Assembly: GCF_040253615.1 (NCBI RefSeq)
Contig: NZ_JBEJGY010000004.1
Span: forward strand, 5,580,001-5,644,000
Direction: 5' to 3'
Length of the DNA stretch: 64,000 bases
Source: Streptomyces sp. Edi4
Lineage (GTDB): Bacteria; Actinomycetota; Actinomycetes; Streptomycetales; Streptomycetaceae
Positions 7,324-16,087 of this stretch are shown one piece after another. A program made the position numbers and the translations under genes. The first letter of the stretch is position 1. Every line of letters begins with the position of its first letter. A model generated the notes under the pieces. That model made no database searches and had not been told where the DNA came from. It saw only the letters and a program-made list of their open reading frames with translations.

Positions 7324-8646
7324 GGAGTCCGGGCCCGCGTGGCCCTCGGGCGCCGTCAGGCCGACGTACTCGCGCAGTTCGAGCCTGGCCACCGCGCCGC
7401 CGTCCGGCGCGTTGCCGAAGCTGAGCGTCGCGCCGATCACCGCCGCCTGTCCCGCCGCGATGGTCAGGCCGAGCCCGTGTCCCTTGGTGCCCGCGTCGGT
7501 GCGGAAGCGCTGGGGGCCGTGGTCGAGCAGATACGCCGGATAGCCCCGGCCGTGATCGCGCACCGTGACGACCGGGCCGTGCACCGTCAACTCGACCGGC
7601 GCCCGGCCGTGCTTGTGGGCGTTGGCGAGCAGATTGCCGATCACCCGCTCAAGACGCCGCTTGTCGGTCTCCACACAGGCGTCCCGCACCACCGTGACCA
7701 CCGTGTCCGCCTCGGGCGTCCCGGACGCGGCCGACGCGCGCACCACCCGCTCCACCACCGGGGCCAGCTGTTGCAGGTCCAGGTCCACGGTCTCGCTGCC
7801 CGCGTCCAGGCGGGAGATCTCCAGCAGGTCCTCGGTGAGCGAGCGCATCGCGTTGACCCGGTCGCGCACCAGCTCGGCGGGGCGCCCCTCGGGCAGCAGT
7901 TCGGCCGCCGCGTGCAGCCCGGTCAGCGGAGTGCGCAGTTCGTGCGCCACATCGGCGGTGAAACGCTGCTCGCTGAGGAGTTTGCCCTGGAGCGTGGAGG
8001 CCATCGTGTCGAGCGCGCCCGCGACGGTGGCCACCTCGTCCTGCGGGCGCGAGGGGTCCTTGGTACGGGGGTCGTTGACCCGGGCGTCGAGGTCGCCCGC
8101 TTCGATCCGGCGCGCCACGGTCGCCGTCAGGTGCAGCCGCCGGGTGATCCGGGTGACCGCGAAGACGCCGACGAGCAGGGTCGCCCCGATCGCGAGGATC
8201 GACGAGCCGAGGATGGCCTTGTCCAGGCCGTTGATGGTGCGGGCGCTCTGGGTGTAGTCGATCTCCGCGGCGAGCGCCCGGCCGTCCGCCGGACCCGCGG
8301 CCCACATGGTGGGGCGGCCCCGGTCGTCGTCGACGAGGGTGCCGCGCCTGCCGGACAGGGCGAGCGCGCGCAGCGAGCCCGGCAGTTCCGGCGGGTCGAT
8401 GCCCGCGCCCGGCGGCAGCTGCTCGCCCGCCTCGTACATCTGGGTGACGTCGGCGAGCCGGGAGAGCGCCTTGTCGCGGGCCTCGCCCACGGTCTGGCGG
8501 GTCACCGACACGTGCACCAGGACGCCGAGCAGCGACGCCAGCGCGCAGCACATCACGGTGATGAACACCGCCGACTTCCAGGTGAGCGTCGCGGTCCAGG
8601 CGGGCAGCGGCAGCCGGGACGGACGCGTTATCCGGGGAAGGTTCAT
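7318..8646 (-). CDS. Orphan sensor histidine kinase
   Basis: This 442-residue membrane kinase has a first membrane segment at about 24-46, an extracellular sensor loop, a second segment at about 145-165, a HAMP linker, a HisKA domain with the phospho-acceptor His235 in DVAHELRTP, and an ATPase domain with NLLANAHKHG, DHGRGYP and KGHGLGL. It should autophosphorylate and pass phosphate to a response regulator, but no regulator gene is adjacent. Its start overlaps the stop of the upstream lipoprotein gene (ATGA), so the two proteins are made together and may form one sensing unit, as lipoprotein CseA modulates the CseB/CseC system in other streptomycetes. That parallel is inference. Confidence 0.9.
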   Translation of the reverse strand: MNLPRITRPSRLPLPAWTATLTWKSAVFITVMCCALASLLGVLVHVSVTRQTVGEARDKALSRLADVTQMYEAGEQLPPGAGIDPPELPGSLRALALSGRRGTLVDDDRGRPTMWAAGPADGRALAAEIDYTQSARTINGLDKAILGSSILAIGATLLVGVFAVTRITRRLHLTATVARRIEAGDLDARVNDPRTKDPSRPQDEVATVAGALDTMASTLQGKLLSEQRFTADVAHELRTPLTGLHAAAELLPEGRPAELVRDRVNAMRSLTEDLLEISRLDAGSETVDLDLQQLAPVVERVVRASAASGTPEADTVVTVVRDACVETDKRRLERVIGNLLANAHKHGRAPVELTVHGPVVTVRDHGRGYPAYLLDHGPQRFRTDAGTKGHGLGLTIAAGQAAVIGATLSFGNAPDGGAVARLELREYVGLTAPEGHAGPDSA

Positions 8647-9425
8647 GGTGCGTCCGCCGTGGGACCGGCCGGCGGGCTCGCCGTCGGCGGCTTCTTCTTA
8701 GGGGTGGGCTGTCCGGCACCGGGCGGCGCGTGGTGCTTGCCGGGGGTGTCGGCGCCCTGCTTGCGGCGCACGATCTCGTCGCGGGTGGGGAGCATCGCGT
8801 GCTGGTGGTCGTCCCAGGACCAGGCGGTGCGGTACTCATAGCCCGGCATGCCCGCCGACACCGACCGCAGGATCACGTCGCGGCCCGCGAGGTCCACGCT
8901 GATGATCTGGTCGACGGTGGACATGATGCGGATGAGGCCGCCGTCGGCGGCCGGCATGTAGCAGCGCACCGCGAGCTCCTGGTCCGGCATCCGGATGCCC
9001 AGGATCAGCTCGTCCTTGCCGTCCCCCGTCAGGTCCCGGTAGTAGGGCCTGAGCACCGGGCAGCCGGCCGGCTTCTGCTTGCAGGTGCCCAGCTGACGGA
9101 CCGTTTCGTCGTACAGGCCGTCGCTGCCGCTGTAGGCGTGGGGGTGCGCCTTCACCTCGGCCTGGACCACGGCGACCGGGTTCAGCTCGCGCACGTCGCC
9201 GCCGGACACCTTGATCCCGGGCACCTGCTCGGTGTCGGTCCCGCCGTAGTCGTTGGGGGTCGCCGAGGCGGGCGGCAGATCGGGCCACAGATGGATGGGG
9301 CCGATGGCCGTCGGCGTCGCGCCCGCGCTCTTGAGGTGGCCCGCCCCGCCGCAGCCGGACAGCATCAGGGCACCCGCTGCGGTCAGCAGGGGTGCCACGA
9401 GTGCGATGCGGCGGTAGCGGGTCAA
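8643..9425 (-). CDS. Lipoprotein coupled to the sensor kinase
   Basis: This 260-residue lipoprotein has a lipobox LSGC around residue 25 preceded by a hydrophobic signal. It starts at a TTG with AGGAG seven bases upstream. The middle contains an FG-GAP/calcium-loop-like run, YYRDLTGDGKDELILG, and the C-terminal 45 residues are a Pro/Lys-rich low-complexity tail. It is expected to be lipid-anchored on the outer face of the membrane. The 4-bp overlap with the kinase gene points to a joint role, either as a co-sensor or as a negative regulator of the kinase. No close family is recognised. Confidence 0.8.
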   Translation of the reverse strand: MTRYRRIALVAPLLTAAGALMLSGCGGAGHLKSAGATPTAIGPIHLWPDLPPASATPNDYGGTDTEQVPGIKVSGGDVRELNPVAVVQAEVKAHPHAYSGSDGLYDETVRQLGTCKQKPAGCPVLRPYYRDLTGDGKDELILGIRMPDQELAVRCYMPAADGGLIRIMSTVDQIISVDLAGRDVILRSVSAGMPGYEYRTAWSWDDHQHAMLPTRDEIVRRKQGADTPGKHHAPPGAGQPTPKKKPPTASPPAGPTADAP

Positions 9426-9513
9426 GGTGCTCCTGTCGTGCGGTGACCCCAGGCTATTTCACCGCGCGCCGCGCCTTCGCCGTAGCCCCCGGCACGAAAG
9501 GGCCGGGACGGGC

Positions 9514-9813
9514 TCACTGCTGGTACGGGTTCTGCCCCTGCATCTGGCCCGGCTGCGGCTGGCCGTAGGACTGCGGCGCGACCGGCTGCGCGAGCAGCCC
9601 CTCGGCCTGCTCCTTGGTGATCTGCTGCTGGAGACCGCAGAACGTGCACTGCGTGCGGAACTTCGTCGAGAACGGGAACAGCGGCACGAAGAACAGCGTG
9701 AACTTCGTGACGTACTTGCGCACCGCGTGCGCCGCCGGATTGCCGCAGTTGCCGCACACGAGCGTGAGCATCGCGAGCTGGTACAGATAGCTCCGGGTGC
9801 CGAAGATGATCAT
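9514..9813 (-). CDS. Small zinc-ribbon protein
   Basis: This is a 99-residue protein with two CxxC pairs, CGNCG near residue 20 and CTFCG near 56, that would hold one zinc ion, separated by a hydrophobic stretch (KFTLFFVPLFPFS). The tail is Gln/Pro-rich. A GGGAGGGG ribosome binding site precedes the ATG at 9813. Similar short proteins occur widely in streptomycetes with no assigned function. It is a separate unit from the lipoprotein gene. Confidence 0.75.
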   Translation of the reverse strand: MIIFGTRSYLYQLAMLTLVCGNCGNPAAHAVRKYVTKFTLFFVPLFPFSTKFRTQCTFCGLQQQITKEQAEGLLAQPVAPQSYGQPQPGQMQGQNPYQQ

Positions 9814-9994
9814 TGAGTGGTTCCCCTCCCGTATTCATGGATGCGTGTCGCGCGTCAGTGTCGTGGCCATGACCGCGCCCCGTCCATCGCGTCCGGACCT
9901 CGCGTGGTGGCGGTGGCGTCGGGGCACGATGCCCAGCCGGCTTATTGCCCTCGCGGGCAACGGCTGTTCCCATGGCGGGGTGGGGTGATGGGGC

Positions 9995-10792
9995 ATGGCA
10001 GGACTGCGGGTCACACCGGTGCACCGGCACGGACAGGCGCGACTGTACGTCAGCCTCCCGGACGGGCGCGCCGCCGCCTGGTACGACCGGGACACCGGAC
10101 GCGTGGCGCTGCTGCTCGCCGGTCACGAGGACGAGGTGCTGGCCGCGCTGCGCCCGTACGCCGTAGGGGAACTCCACGTCGGGCCGCCGCCCGTGCCAAC
10201 CCCGGCCGACCTGGTCCGGCTCTTCCTCCACCCCGACGACGACCTCGCGCCCAACCGGCCCGGCGAGACGCTGCTGCACGAGTCGGCCGGGCAGTGGCCC
10301 GCGCACCGCTTCACGACCGCGCCCCACCGCCGTGCGCTCGCCGCGCAGCAGCTCGCCGGGGACGCGCTCGACCGGCTCGAAGGCGCGGGCTGGCGGGTCC
10401 TGCACGCGCTCGCGCTGCCCGGCGGGGCCACGATCGACCACCTCCTGGTGGGCCCGGCCGGGGTGTTCACCCTGCGCTCCGTTGCGACCCGGGGCCGCCG
10501 GGTGCGTATCGCCGACCCGCTGGTCGCCGTCGGCCGGGCCGCCCCTGCGCCGCTCCTGCGCGGCATCCGGCACGAGGCCGAACGCGCCGGTCTCGCGCTG
10601 GCTGCCGCCGTACGGCCGGTCCTCGTCCTGGTCGGCGCCGAACGGGTCGAGCGCGGCCCGGTCCCCGACGTGACCGTCCTGAAGGACGGCGACATCCCGG
10701 GCCTCGCCCGCCTGGGAGGCGTCCTGAAACCGGCCGACGTGGCATCCCTGTACGCCCTGGCCCGCGACCGCAGGACGTGGCTACGCGTCTGA
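9995..10792 (+). CDS. NERD (nuclease-related) domain protein
   Basis: This 265-residue protein has in its middle part (about 105-230) the pattern of the NERD domain: an Ala-rich helix, then GWRVLHALALPGGATIDHLLVGPAGVFTLRS. This corresponds to the conserved D-H-L-V-G-P-G-V-F core of a restriction-like fold. The N-terminal 100 residues are less typical. It is presumably cytosolic. NERD proteins are thought to act on nucleic acid, but no activity is established for this type. It is convergent with the end-joining ligase gene, so a link to DNA repair is possible but not shown. Confidence 0.7.
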   Translation: MAGLRVTPVHRHGQARLYVSLPDGRAAAWYDRDTGRVALLLAGHEDEVLAALRPYAVGELHVGPPPVPTPADLVRLFLHPDDDLAPNRPGETLLHESAGQWPAHRFTTAPHRRALAAQQLAGDALDRLEGAGWRVLHALALPGGATIDHLLVGPAGVFTLRSVATRGRRVRIADPLVAVGRAAPAPLLRGIRHEAERAGLALAAAVRPVLVLVGAERVERGPVPDVTVLKDGDIPGLARLGGVLKPADVASLYALARDRRTWLRV

Positions 10793-10867
10793 AGGGTGCC
10801 TGGCCCGCCGGGGCTCGGGCCCGGCTGGCCCGGGGGCGTCGCCGACCCGGCCCGTGAGGGGCCGCGT

Positions 10868-11809
10868 TCACTCTTCGGACCGTACGCGGACGAACCGGGC
10901 CGTCCCGTGGCGGCCCGCCGTCTCGCGGAGCTCCACGAGGAGAGGGCCGGTCAGCATGCGGACGGGGCCGTGGTCCGGGTCGGCGGTCGGCGGGCCGAGG
11001 CGCCCGCTCACCAGCTCGGCGACCTGGCGGGACTGGACGGCGGTCAGCCGCGGTGACGTCTTCAGGATCCGCTCGTCGGGCAGCTGGACCAGGAGCGCCT
11101 GGGGGCGTTCCGCCGGGCCGAAGACGCCAAGGAGCGCGGCGTCCCGGGTGTCGGCGTGCCGGATCTTCTTCCACGCCCACGTTCCTCCGGGCCGGTAGGG
11201 CGAGTCCAGCGCCTTCGCCACGATCCCCTCCACGCCCACCGGCCGCAGATCGCGGAACCAGCCCCGGGCCGTCTCCTCGTTCAGCGTCGCCAGCACCCGC
11301 TGAAGCGGCGGCCCCACGTCCTGGAGCGCGGCGCCGAGCAGGTCCCACCGGTCCCGCAGCGGGAGCGCCCTGACGTCCCGGCCCGGCAGCGCGAGCAGGT
11401 CGAACGCGATGTAGGACACCGCCACCCCCGCCTGTGCGCGGTCACCCGGAGACCTCAGCAGATCGGTGAAGCTCAACCGGCCCTCGCGATATGCGCAGAG
11501 TTCACCGTCAAGGACGGTGCCCGGGGGCAGGCACGTCCCCAGATACGCGCGGATCTGCGGGAACTCCCCGGCGAGGTCCCGGCGGGAGCGTGACTGGAGG
11601 AAGACCCGTCCACCGTCGAGGACGAAGGCCAGGGCGCGAAATCCGTCCAGCTTGAGGGAGTACTGGTACCCGCCCGGCGTGCCGTTCTGCGCCGGGATCT
11701 CGTCCGCGCGCCGGGGGCGCATGACGTCGACCGGCGGACGGAGGGCCACGTCCGGCGCGCCGTGATCCATGCGGCCGGGTTCGACCGGCGGGCCCGGGCC
11801 GTCGCTCAC
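10868..11809 (-). CDS. ATP-dependent DNA ligase (LigD ligase-domain type)
   Basis: The protein has about 313 residues. The nucleotidyltransferase motif KLDGFR carries the catalytic Lys. Motifs DGELCAY, VEGIVAKAL and WAWKKIR follow, then a C-terminal OB-fold. It seals double-strand breaks in Ku-dependent non-homologous end joining. The GTG at 11809 overlaps the TGA of the upstream polymerase gene (GTGA), so coupling is likely; an ATG at 11770 is the alternative start. Unlike mycobacterial LigD, polymerase and ligase are separate polypeptides here and no nuclease domain is seen. Confidence 0.9.
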   Translation of the reverse strand: MSDGPGPPVEPGRMDHGAPDVALRPPVDVMRPRRADEIPAQNGTPGGYQYSLKLDGFRALAFVLDGGRVFLQSRSRRDLAGEFPQIRAYLGTCLPPGTVLDGELCAYREGRLSFTDLLRSPGDRAQAGVAVSYIAFDLLALPGRDVRALPLRDRWDLLGAALQDVGPPLQRVLATLNEETARGWFRDLRPVGVEGIVAKALDSPYRPGGTWAWKKIRHADTRDAALLGVFGPAERPQALLVQLPDERILKTSPRLTAVQSRQVAELVSGRLGPPTADPDHGPVRMLTGPLLVELRETAGRHGTARFVRVRSEE

Positions 11810-12690
11810 GGCAGCCGGCCCGCGCCGCCGGGAGCCATCAGCGGGGCGAGCAGGTCGCCGTCGCGTTCCAGACGCGGCCCGATGTCCCCGATCAGGAACA
11901 TCAGATCGTCCGGCGCGCCGCACGCCTCGACCTCCGCCCAGGACACCGGCGCGGACACCGAGGGCCGCTCCCTGGCGCGCACGGTGTAGGGCGTCGCCGT
12001 CGTCTTGGCGGCGGAGTTCTGACTGAAGTCGACAAACACCTTGCCGGGCCGCAGCGCCTTGGCCATCTTGTGCGTGACCAGGTCGGGAAGCGCCGCCTCC
12101 GCCTCCCTGGCCAGCACCTTCGCGTACGCCGACACCCGCTCCGAGGGCGTCGGATCGAGCGCCGCCAGCAGATGCAGCCCCTTGGACCCCGAGGTCTTGG
12201 CGTACGCCCGCAGCCCGTCCGCCGCAAGCCGCTCCCGCAGCCAGAGCGCCACCGCGCAGCACTCGACCACACTCGCGGGCGCCCCCGGGTCGAGGTCGAG
12301 GACGAGACGGTCCGCCTCGGCCGGGGCCTGTGCCCGCCACTGCGGGGTGTGGAACTCCACCACCAGGTTCGCCGCCCACATCAGCGTCGCCAGATCCGCC
12401 ACCACGACCTGCCGCGCGGCCTTGTCGTCCGAGCGCGGCACTTTCGCGGTATTCACCCAGGAGGGGGTGCCGGGCGGGGGATTCTTGGTGAAGAAGCGCT
12501 GCCCGTCGGGCCCGTCCGGGAAGCGCAGGAACGACACCGGCCGGCCCCGCAAATGGGCCAGGAGCGGGTCCGCGACCGACGCGCAGTAGTGCAGCAGCTC
12601 GCCCTTGGTGGTCCCGGTCGCCGGATACAGGACCTTCTCCAGGTTCGACAGGGCGATCCGCCGCCCCTCCACCTCGGTGATCGGCGTCAT
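11806..12690 (-). CDS. NHEJ DNA polymerase (LigD polymerase-domain type)
   Basis: This 294-residue protein of the archaeo-eukaryotic primase superfamily resembles the polymerase domain of LigD. Recognisable parts are LSNLEKVLYPATGTTKGELLHYC at the N-terminus, the metal-binding LVLDLDPGAP, and KTSGSKGLH. It adds nucleotides at broken DNA ends before ligation. The ATG at 12690 (MTPITEVEG) was chosen; a start nine codons earlier is possible. The gene is divergent from ku across 59 bp, so a shared control region is likely, and is coupled to the ligase gene downstream. Confidence 0.92.
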   Translation of the reverse strand: MTPITEVEGRRIALSNLEKVLYPATGTTKGELLHYCASVADPLLAHLRGRPVSFLRFPDGPDGQRFFTKNPPPGTPSWVNTAKVPRSDDKAARQVVVADLATLMWAANLVVEFHTPQWRAQAPAEADRLVLDLDPGAPASVVECCAVALWLRERLAADGLRAYAKTSGSKGLHLLAALDPTPSERVSAYAKVLAREAEAALPDLVTHKMAKALRPGKVFVDFSQNSAAKTTATPYTVRARERPSVSAPVSWAEVEACGAPDDLMFLIGDIGPRLERDGDLLAPLMAPGGAGRLP

Positions 12691-12749
12691 ACGATGAGAG
12701 TCCCACGAACCACCCAAACCGCACTCCTCGGGGACGAAGAGGAGAAACA

Positions 12750-13919
12750 GTGCGATCCATCTGGAACGGCGCGATCTCGTTCGGCCTGGTCAGCATCCCG
12801 ATCAAGCTCGTGAACGCCACCGAGAACCACTCGATCTCGTTCCGCCAGATCCACACGGCGGACGGCGGCCGGGTCCGCTACCGCAAGGTGTGCGAACTGG
12901 ACGGCGAGGAGCTGAGCGGCGAGGAGATCGGCAAGGCGTACGAGGACGCCGACGGGTCGATGATCCCGATCACCGACACCGATCTGGCCTCCCTGCCGCT
13001 GCCCACGGCCAAGACGATCGAAATCGTCGCGTTCGTGGCGGCCGACTCGATCGACCCGCTCCAGATCGACTCCGCGTACTACCTCTCCGCCAACGGAGTG
13101 CCGGCCGCCAAGCCCTACACCCTGCTGCGCGAGGCCCTGAAGCGCAGCCGCAAGGTCGCCATCGCCAAATACGCGCTGCGCGGGAGGGAACGGCTCGGGA
13201 TGCTGCGCGTGGTCGACGACGTGATCGCGATGCACGGGCTGCTGTGGCCGGACGAGATCCGCGCGTCCGACGAGGCCGCGCCCGAGGCCGATGTCAGCGT
13301 CCGCGAGGCCGAACTCGACCTGGCCGACGCCCTGATGGACACGCTCGGCGAAGTGGACATGTCGACCCTGCACGACGACTACCGCACCGCCGTCGAAGAG
13401 CTGATCGCCGCGAAGGCGGACGGCGCGGTGCCCGCCACGGAAACGGCCCCGGCCGCGCCCGGCGGCAAGGTCATCGACCTGATGGCGGCGCTCGAGAACA
13501 GCGTCAAGGCCGCGAAGGCCGCGCGCGGCGAGGAGCACGAGGGCGAAGGGGAGGGCGAGGGCGAGACGGTCGCCGAGGTCACCCAGCTGAACGCGCGGAA
13601 GTCCACCGCACGCAAGGCACCCGCGAAGAAGAGCGCGAGCGCGAAGGGAGAGGCCGCCAAGGCCGAGGGGACGGCGAAGAGCGCGCCGTCGAAATCCACC
13701 CGGTCGAAGTCCGGCCAGGCCAAGTCCTCCGCGCAGGACAAGTCCGCCCAGGCCAAGTCCGCCCAGCCGGACAAGCGCACCACGGGCGGTCGCTCCTCCA
13801 CCGCCAAGAAGTCCGCCGCCGCGAGCCCGAAATCCACCGGCGCGAAGAAGTCCACCTCCACCACCGCGAAGAAGACGGCGGCGAAGAAGACGGCGCCCAA
13901 GAAGCGGGCCAGCGCCTGA
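12750..13919 (+). CDS. ku: Ku, non-homologous end-joining protein
   Basis: This 389-residue Ku homodimer subunit binds DNA ends and recruits the end-joining polymerase and ligase encoded opposite. The N-terminal 250 residues are the Ku core ring (RSIWNGAISFGLVSIPIKLV start). The last 120 or so are an extended Lys/Ala/Ser-rich tail with repeated AKS, TAKK and KKTAAKK units, which is typical of the long actinobacterial Ku and is thought to aid DNA binding. The GTG start at 12750 has AGAGGAGA just upstream. Confidence 0.95.
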   Translation: MRSIWNGAISFGLVSIPIKLVNATENHSISFRQIHTADGGRVRYRKVCELDGEELSGEEIGKAYEDADGSMIPITDTDLASLPLPTAKTIEIVAFVAADSIDPLQIDSAYYLSANGVPAAKPYTLLREALKRSRKVAIAKYALRGRERLGMLRVVDDVIAMHGLLWPDEIRASDEAAPEADVSVREAELDLADALMDTLGEVDMSTLHDDYRTAVEELIAAKADGAVPATETAPAAPGGKVIDLMAALENSVKAAKAARGEEHEGEGEGEGETVAEVTQLNARKSTARKAPAKKSASAKGEAAKAEGTAKSAPSKSTRSKSGQAKSSAQDKSAQAKSAQPDKRTTGGRSSTAKKSAAASPKSTGAKKSTSTTAKKTAAKKTAPKKRASA

Positions 13920-14019
13920 GTCGTGCGCCCCGACGCCCGGCCTCGATTCGGTAACGGAAGGGTTGCGGCGCGCCCCAGGTGGCGAAATGGATGCCCAAGG
14001 GTGTGAAAGGGGTGTGGTC

Positions 14020-15108
14020 ATGCTGCCAAGAACCGTCGACGACCACACCCGTAGCGAAGGGCGCGGCAGCGCGGAACCGGCCGTGCTCTCGGTCCTGCCG
14101 TACGCGGTGATGGCGCTGGTGGTCGTCGCCAACCTGATAGCGGGCCCCACGGTCGGACTGCTGCCGCTGGTCTCGCTCGGCCCCGCCTTCGCCGGCCTGG
14201 CCGGCGGCTGGAGACGTACCGTCGCGGCCGGCCTGATCGCGCTGGTGGCCGGTGTCGGACTCGGCGTCTACAGCGGCCTCTTCGAAGAACGCAGGGGCTA
14301 CGCCTCGCTCGCCGCCGTCGCCGGTGTCACCGCGGTCGGCGTGGCCGGATCGGTGATGCGCCTGCGCCGCGAGGCGGAACTCGCCGGAATGCGCTCCATC
14401 GCCGAGGTCGCCCAGCGGGTCCTGCTGCGCCCCGTGCCGCGCAGCGCGGGCCATCTGCGCGCGGCGGTCTCCTACACCTCGGCGGTCGCGGAGGCGAGGA
14501 TCGGTGGAGACCTGTACGAGGTGGTGTCCGCGCCCGGCGGGGTCCGGGTGATCATCGGCGATGTGCAGGGCAAGGGCCTGGAATCGGTGGAGACGGCGGC
14601 CGTGGTACTCGGCGCGTTCCGGGAGGCCGCGCACGACGAGCCCGACCTCAAAGGGGTGGGCGCGCGGGTGGAGCGGGCAGCGGGGCGGGCCCTGGAGGGC
14701 GAGAAGTTCGTCACCGCGATCATCGCCGAACTCGACCCCGCGAACGGCGCGGTGTTCCTCAACTACGGCCATCCGCCACCCCTTCTGGTACGCGCCGACG
14801 GCGAGGTCTCCTTCCCCGAACCCGCCCAGTACGCCCTCCCGCTCGGCCTGGGCCTCGGCACGGGAGAGGGCCCCCAGCCGTTCCAGGTCCCCTTCGCCCC
14901 CGGCGACCAGCTGCTCCTCTACACGGACGGCGTCACGGAGGCACGCGACCGCTCGGGCGCGTTCTACCCCCTGGGCGCCCGCACCCTCCTCCTCAAGGAC
15001 CCGGACCCGGAGGCCGCCCTCGAGTCGCTGCGCCGCGACCTGATCCTGCACACCGAGGGCCCCCTGCACGACGACGCCGCGATGCTCCTCCTGCGCCACC
15101 GGGAATGA
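14020..15108 (+). CDS. Membrane PP2C-type (SpoIIE/RsbU) phosphatase
   Basis: The ATG at 14020 follows GAAAGGGG and gives about 362 residues. The N-terminal half holds several membrane helices (roughly residues 25-120). The C-terminal half is a PP2C-like SpoIIE domain with GGDLYEVV, IGDVQGKGLES, YTDGVTEARD and LHDDAAMLLLR, the metal-binding Asp motifs of this family. Such proteins dephosphorylate anti-sigma-antagonist proteins and so release sigma factors. No anti-sigma or antagonist gene is adjacent, so the target is elsewhere. In-frame starts at 13963 and 13987 are less likely. Confidence 0.88.
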   Translation: MLPRTVDDHTRSEGRGSAEPAVLSVLPYAVMALVVVANLIAGPTVGLLPLVSLGPAFAGLAGGWRRTVAAGLIALVAGVGLGVYSGLFEERRGYASLAAVAGVTAVGVAGSVMRLRREAELAGMRSIAEVAQRVLLRPVPRSAGHLRAAVSYTSAVAEARIGGDLYEVVSAPGGVRVIIGDVQGKGLESVETAAVVLGAFREAAHDEPDLKGVGARVERAAGRALEGEKFVTAIIAELDPANGAVFLNYGHPPPLLVRADGEVSFPEPAQYALPLGLGLGTGEGPQPFQVPFAPGDQLLLYTDGVTEARDRSGAFYPLGARTLLLKDPDPEAALESLRRDLILHTEGPLHDDAAMLLLRHRE

Positions 15109-15255
15109 CACTTGGGCCGACGCGGGCCTGGCCGGCGCCGGCCAGGACGCTGCGCGAACGGCCCTGATTTCCCTCTGGTGCCACCGGACGGGACCGCCCG
15201 GACAGGGGTCTGCAGCCCCCTGCCGGTCCTGCCGGTGATGCGAGTCGCCCATCGT

Positions 15256-15275
15256 GACGGGCACGTGCACCCGTC
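15256..15275. terminator. Hairpin between convergent genes
   Basis: GACGGG and CCCGTC form a 6-bp stem around CACGTGCA. It lies in the 214-bp gap between the phosphatase and the TipA-type regulator, where no gene is seen. It could be a bidirectional terminator. Confidence 0.35.
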
Positions 15276-15322
15276 CCGCGTGCGGGAAGGGGCCGGGTCG
15301 CGACGGGACCCGGACGGGCCCG

Positions 15323-16087
15323 TCAGCTCAGGCGGGCGTCGGCGTAGACGACCATCGCGTCCCGCAGATAGACGGCGAGACCATCAGCGATCTTGTCGTA
15401 ATTCGCGCGCATCCGAGGCTCGTCCACATAGGTCTGGCCCAGCCCCTTGTACGCGGCCGCGTTCGGCGTCCAGAACCGGCAGATGCCCCGGTAGTGCTCC
15501 TCCACCTCGGCCTGGACCGAGGCGTCGTCGACCGGCGTGCCGGCCACCATGAACTCCGCGAAGCGGATCATCTGGGCCGTCACCTCGCGCTGCCACCGCT
15601 CGGTGTCCTCGGGCGTCATCGTCTCGACCGCCCGCTGGGACTGCTCCCACGCCTTCGGCCACTGCTCGCGGACCTTCTCGTTCTCCTCGGCGGAGGGCTC
15701 GAACCCCTCGAACAGGTTCTCCGGACGGTTGATCTTGGTCATGGCGTCGTTCTCCTCTGCTTTCTCCAGTTCGGCGATGGTGCGGCCGACCGTGCGCGCC
15801 AGGGTGGCGAGCCGGTCCTTTTCCGCGAGCAACCGCTGGTGGTGCTCGCGGAGCACCGCCACGCGGTCGACCTGGCTGTCCAGGACCGCCTGGATCTCAC
15901 GGAGCCCGAGACCCAGCTCGCGCATCAGCAGGATCTGCTGCAACCGCAACAGATCCGCCTCCTCGTAGTAGCGGTGCCCGTTGCTTCCGATCCAGGCGGG
16001 CGGCAGCAGTCCGATCTCGTCGTAGTGCCGCAGCGTCCGGGACGTCACCCCTGACATCCGGGCCACCTCCGCGATCGACCAGGCCAT
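15323..16087 (-). CDS. TipA-type MerR family regulator
   Basis: This 254-residue protein is the same size as S. lividans TipAL. An N-terminal MerR helix-turn-helix (AWSIAEVARMSGVTSRTLRHYDEIGLLPP in outline) is followed by a coiled-coil dimer helix and, from about residue 112, a TipAS-like drug-binding domain starting MTKINRPENLFEGF. TipA proteins bind thiopeptide antibiotics and activate their own promoter. In S. lividans the C-terminal domain is also made alone from an internal start; the Met at about residue 112 here could serve that purpose. The ATG at 16087 was chosen because it begins the DNA-binding domain. Which antibiotics it binds is not predictable. Confidence 0.88.
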   Translation of the reverse strand: MAWSIAEVARMSGVTSRTLRHYDEIGLLPPAWIGSNGHRYYEEADLLRLQQILLMRELGLGLREIQAVLDSQVDRVAVLREHHQRLLAEKDRLATLARTVGRTIAELEKAEENDAMTKINRPENLFEGFEPSAEENEKVREQWPKAWEQSQRAVETMTPEDTERWQREVTAQMIRFAEFMVAGTPVDDASVQAEVEEHYRGICRFWTPNAAAYKGLGQTYVDEPRMRANYDKIADGLAVYLRDAMVVYADARLS

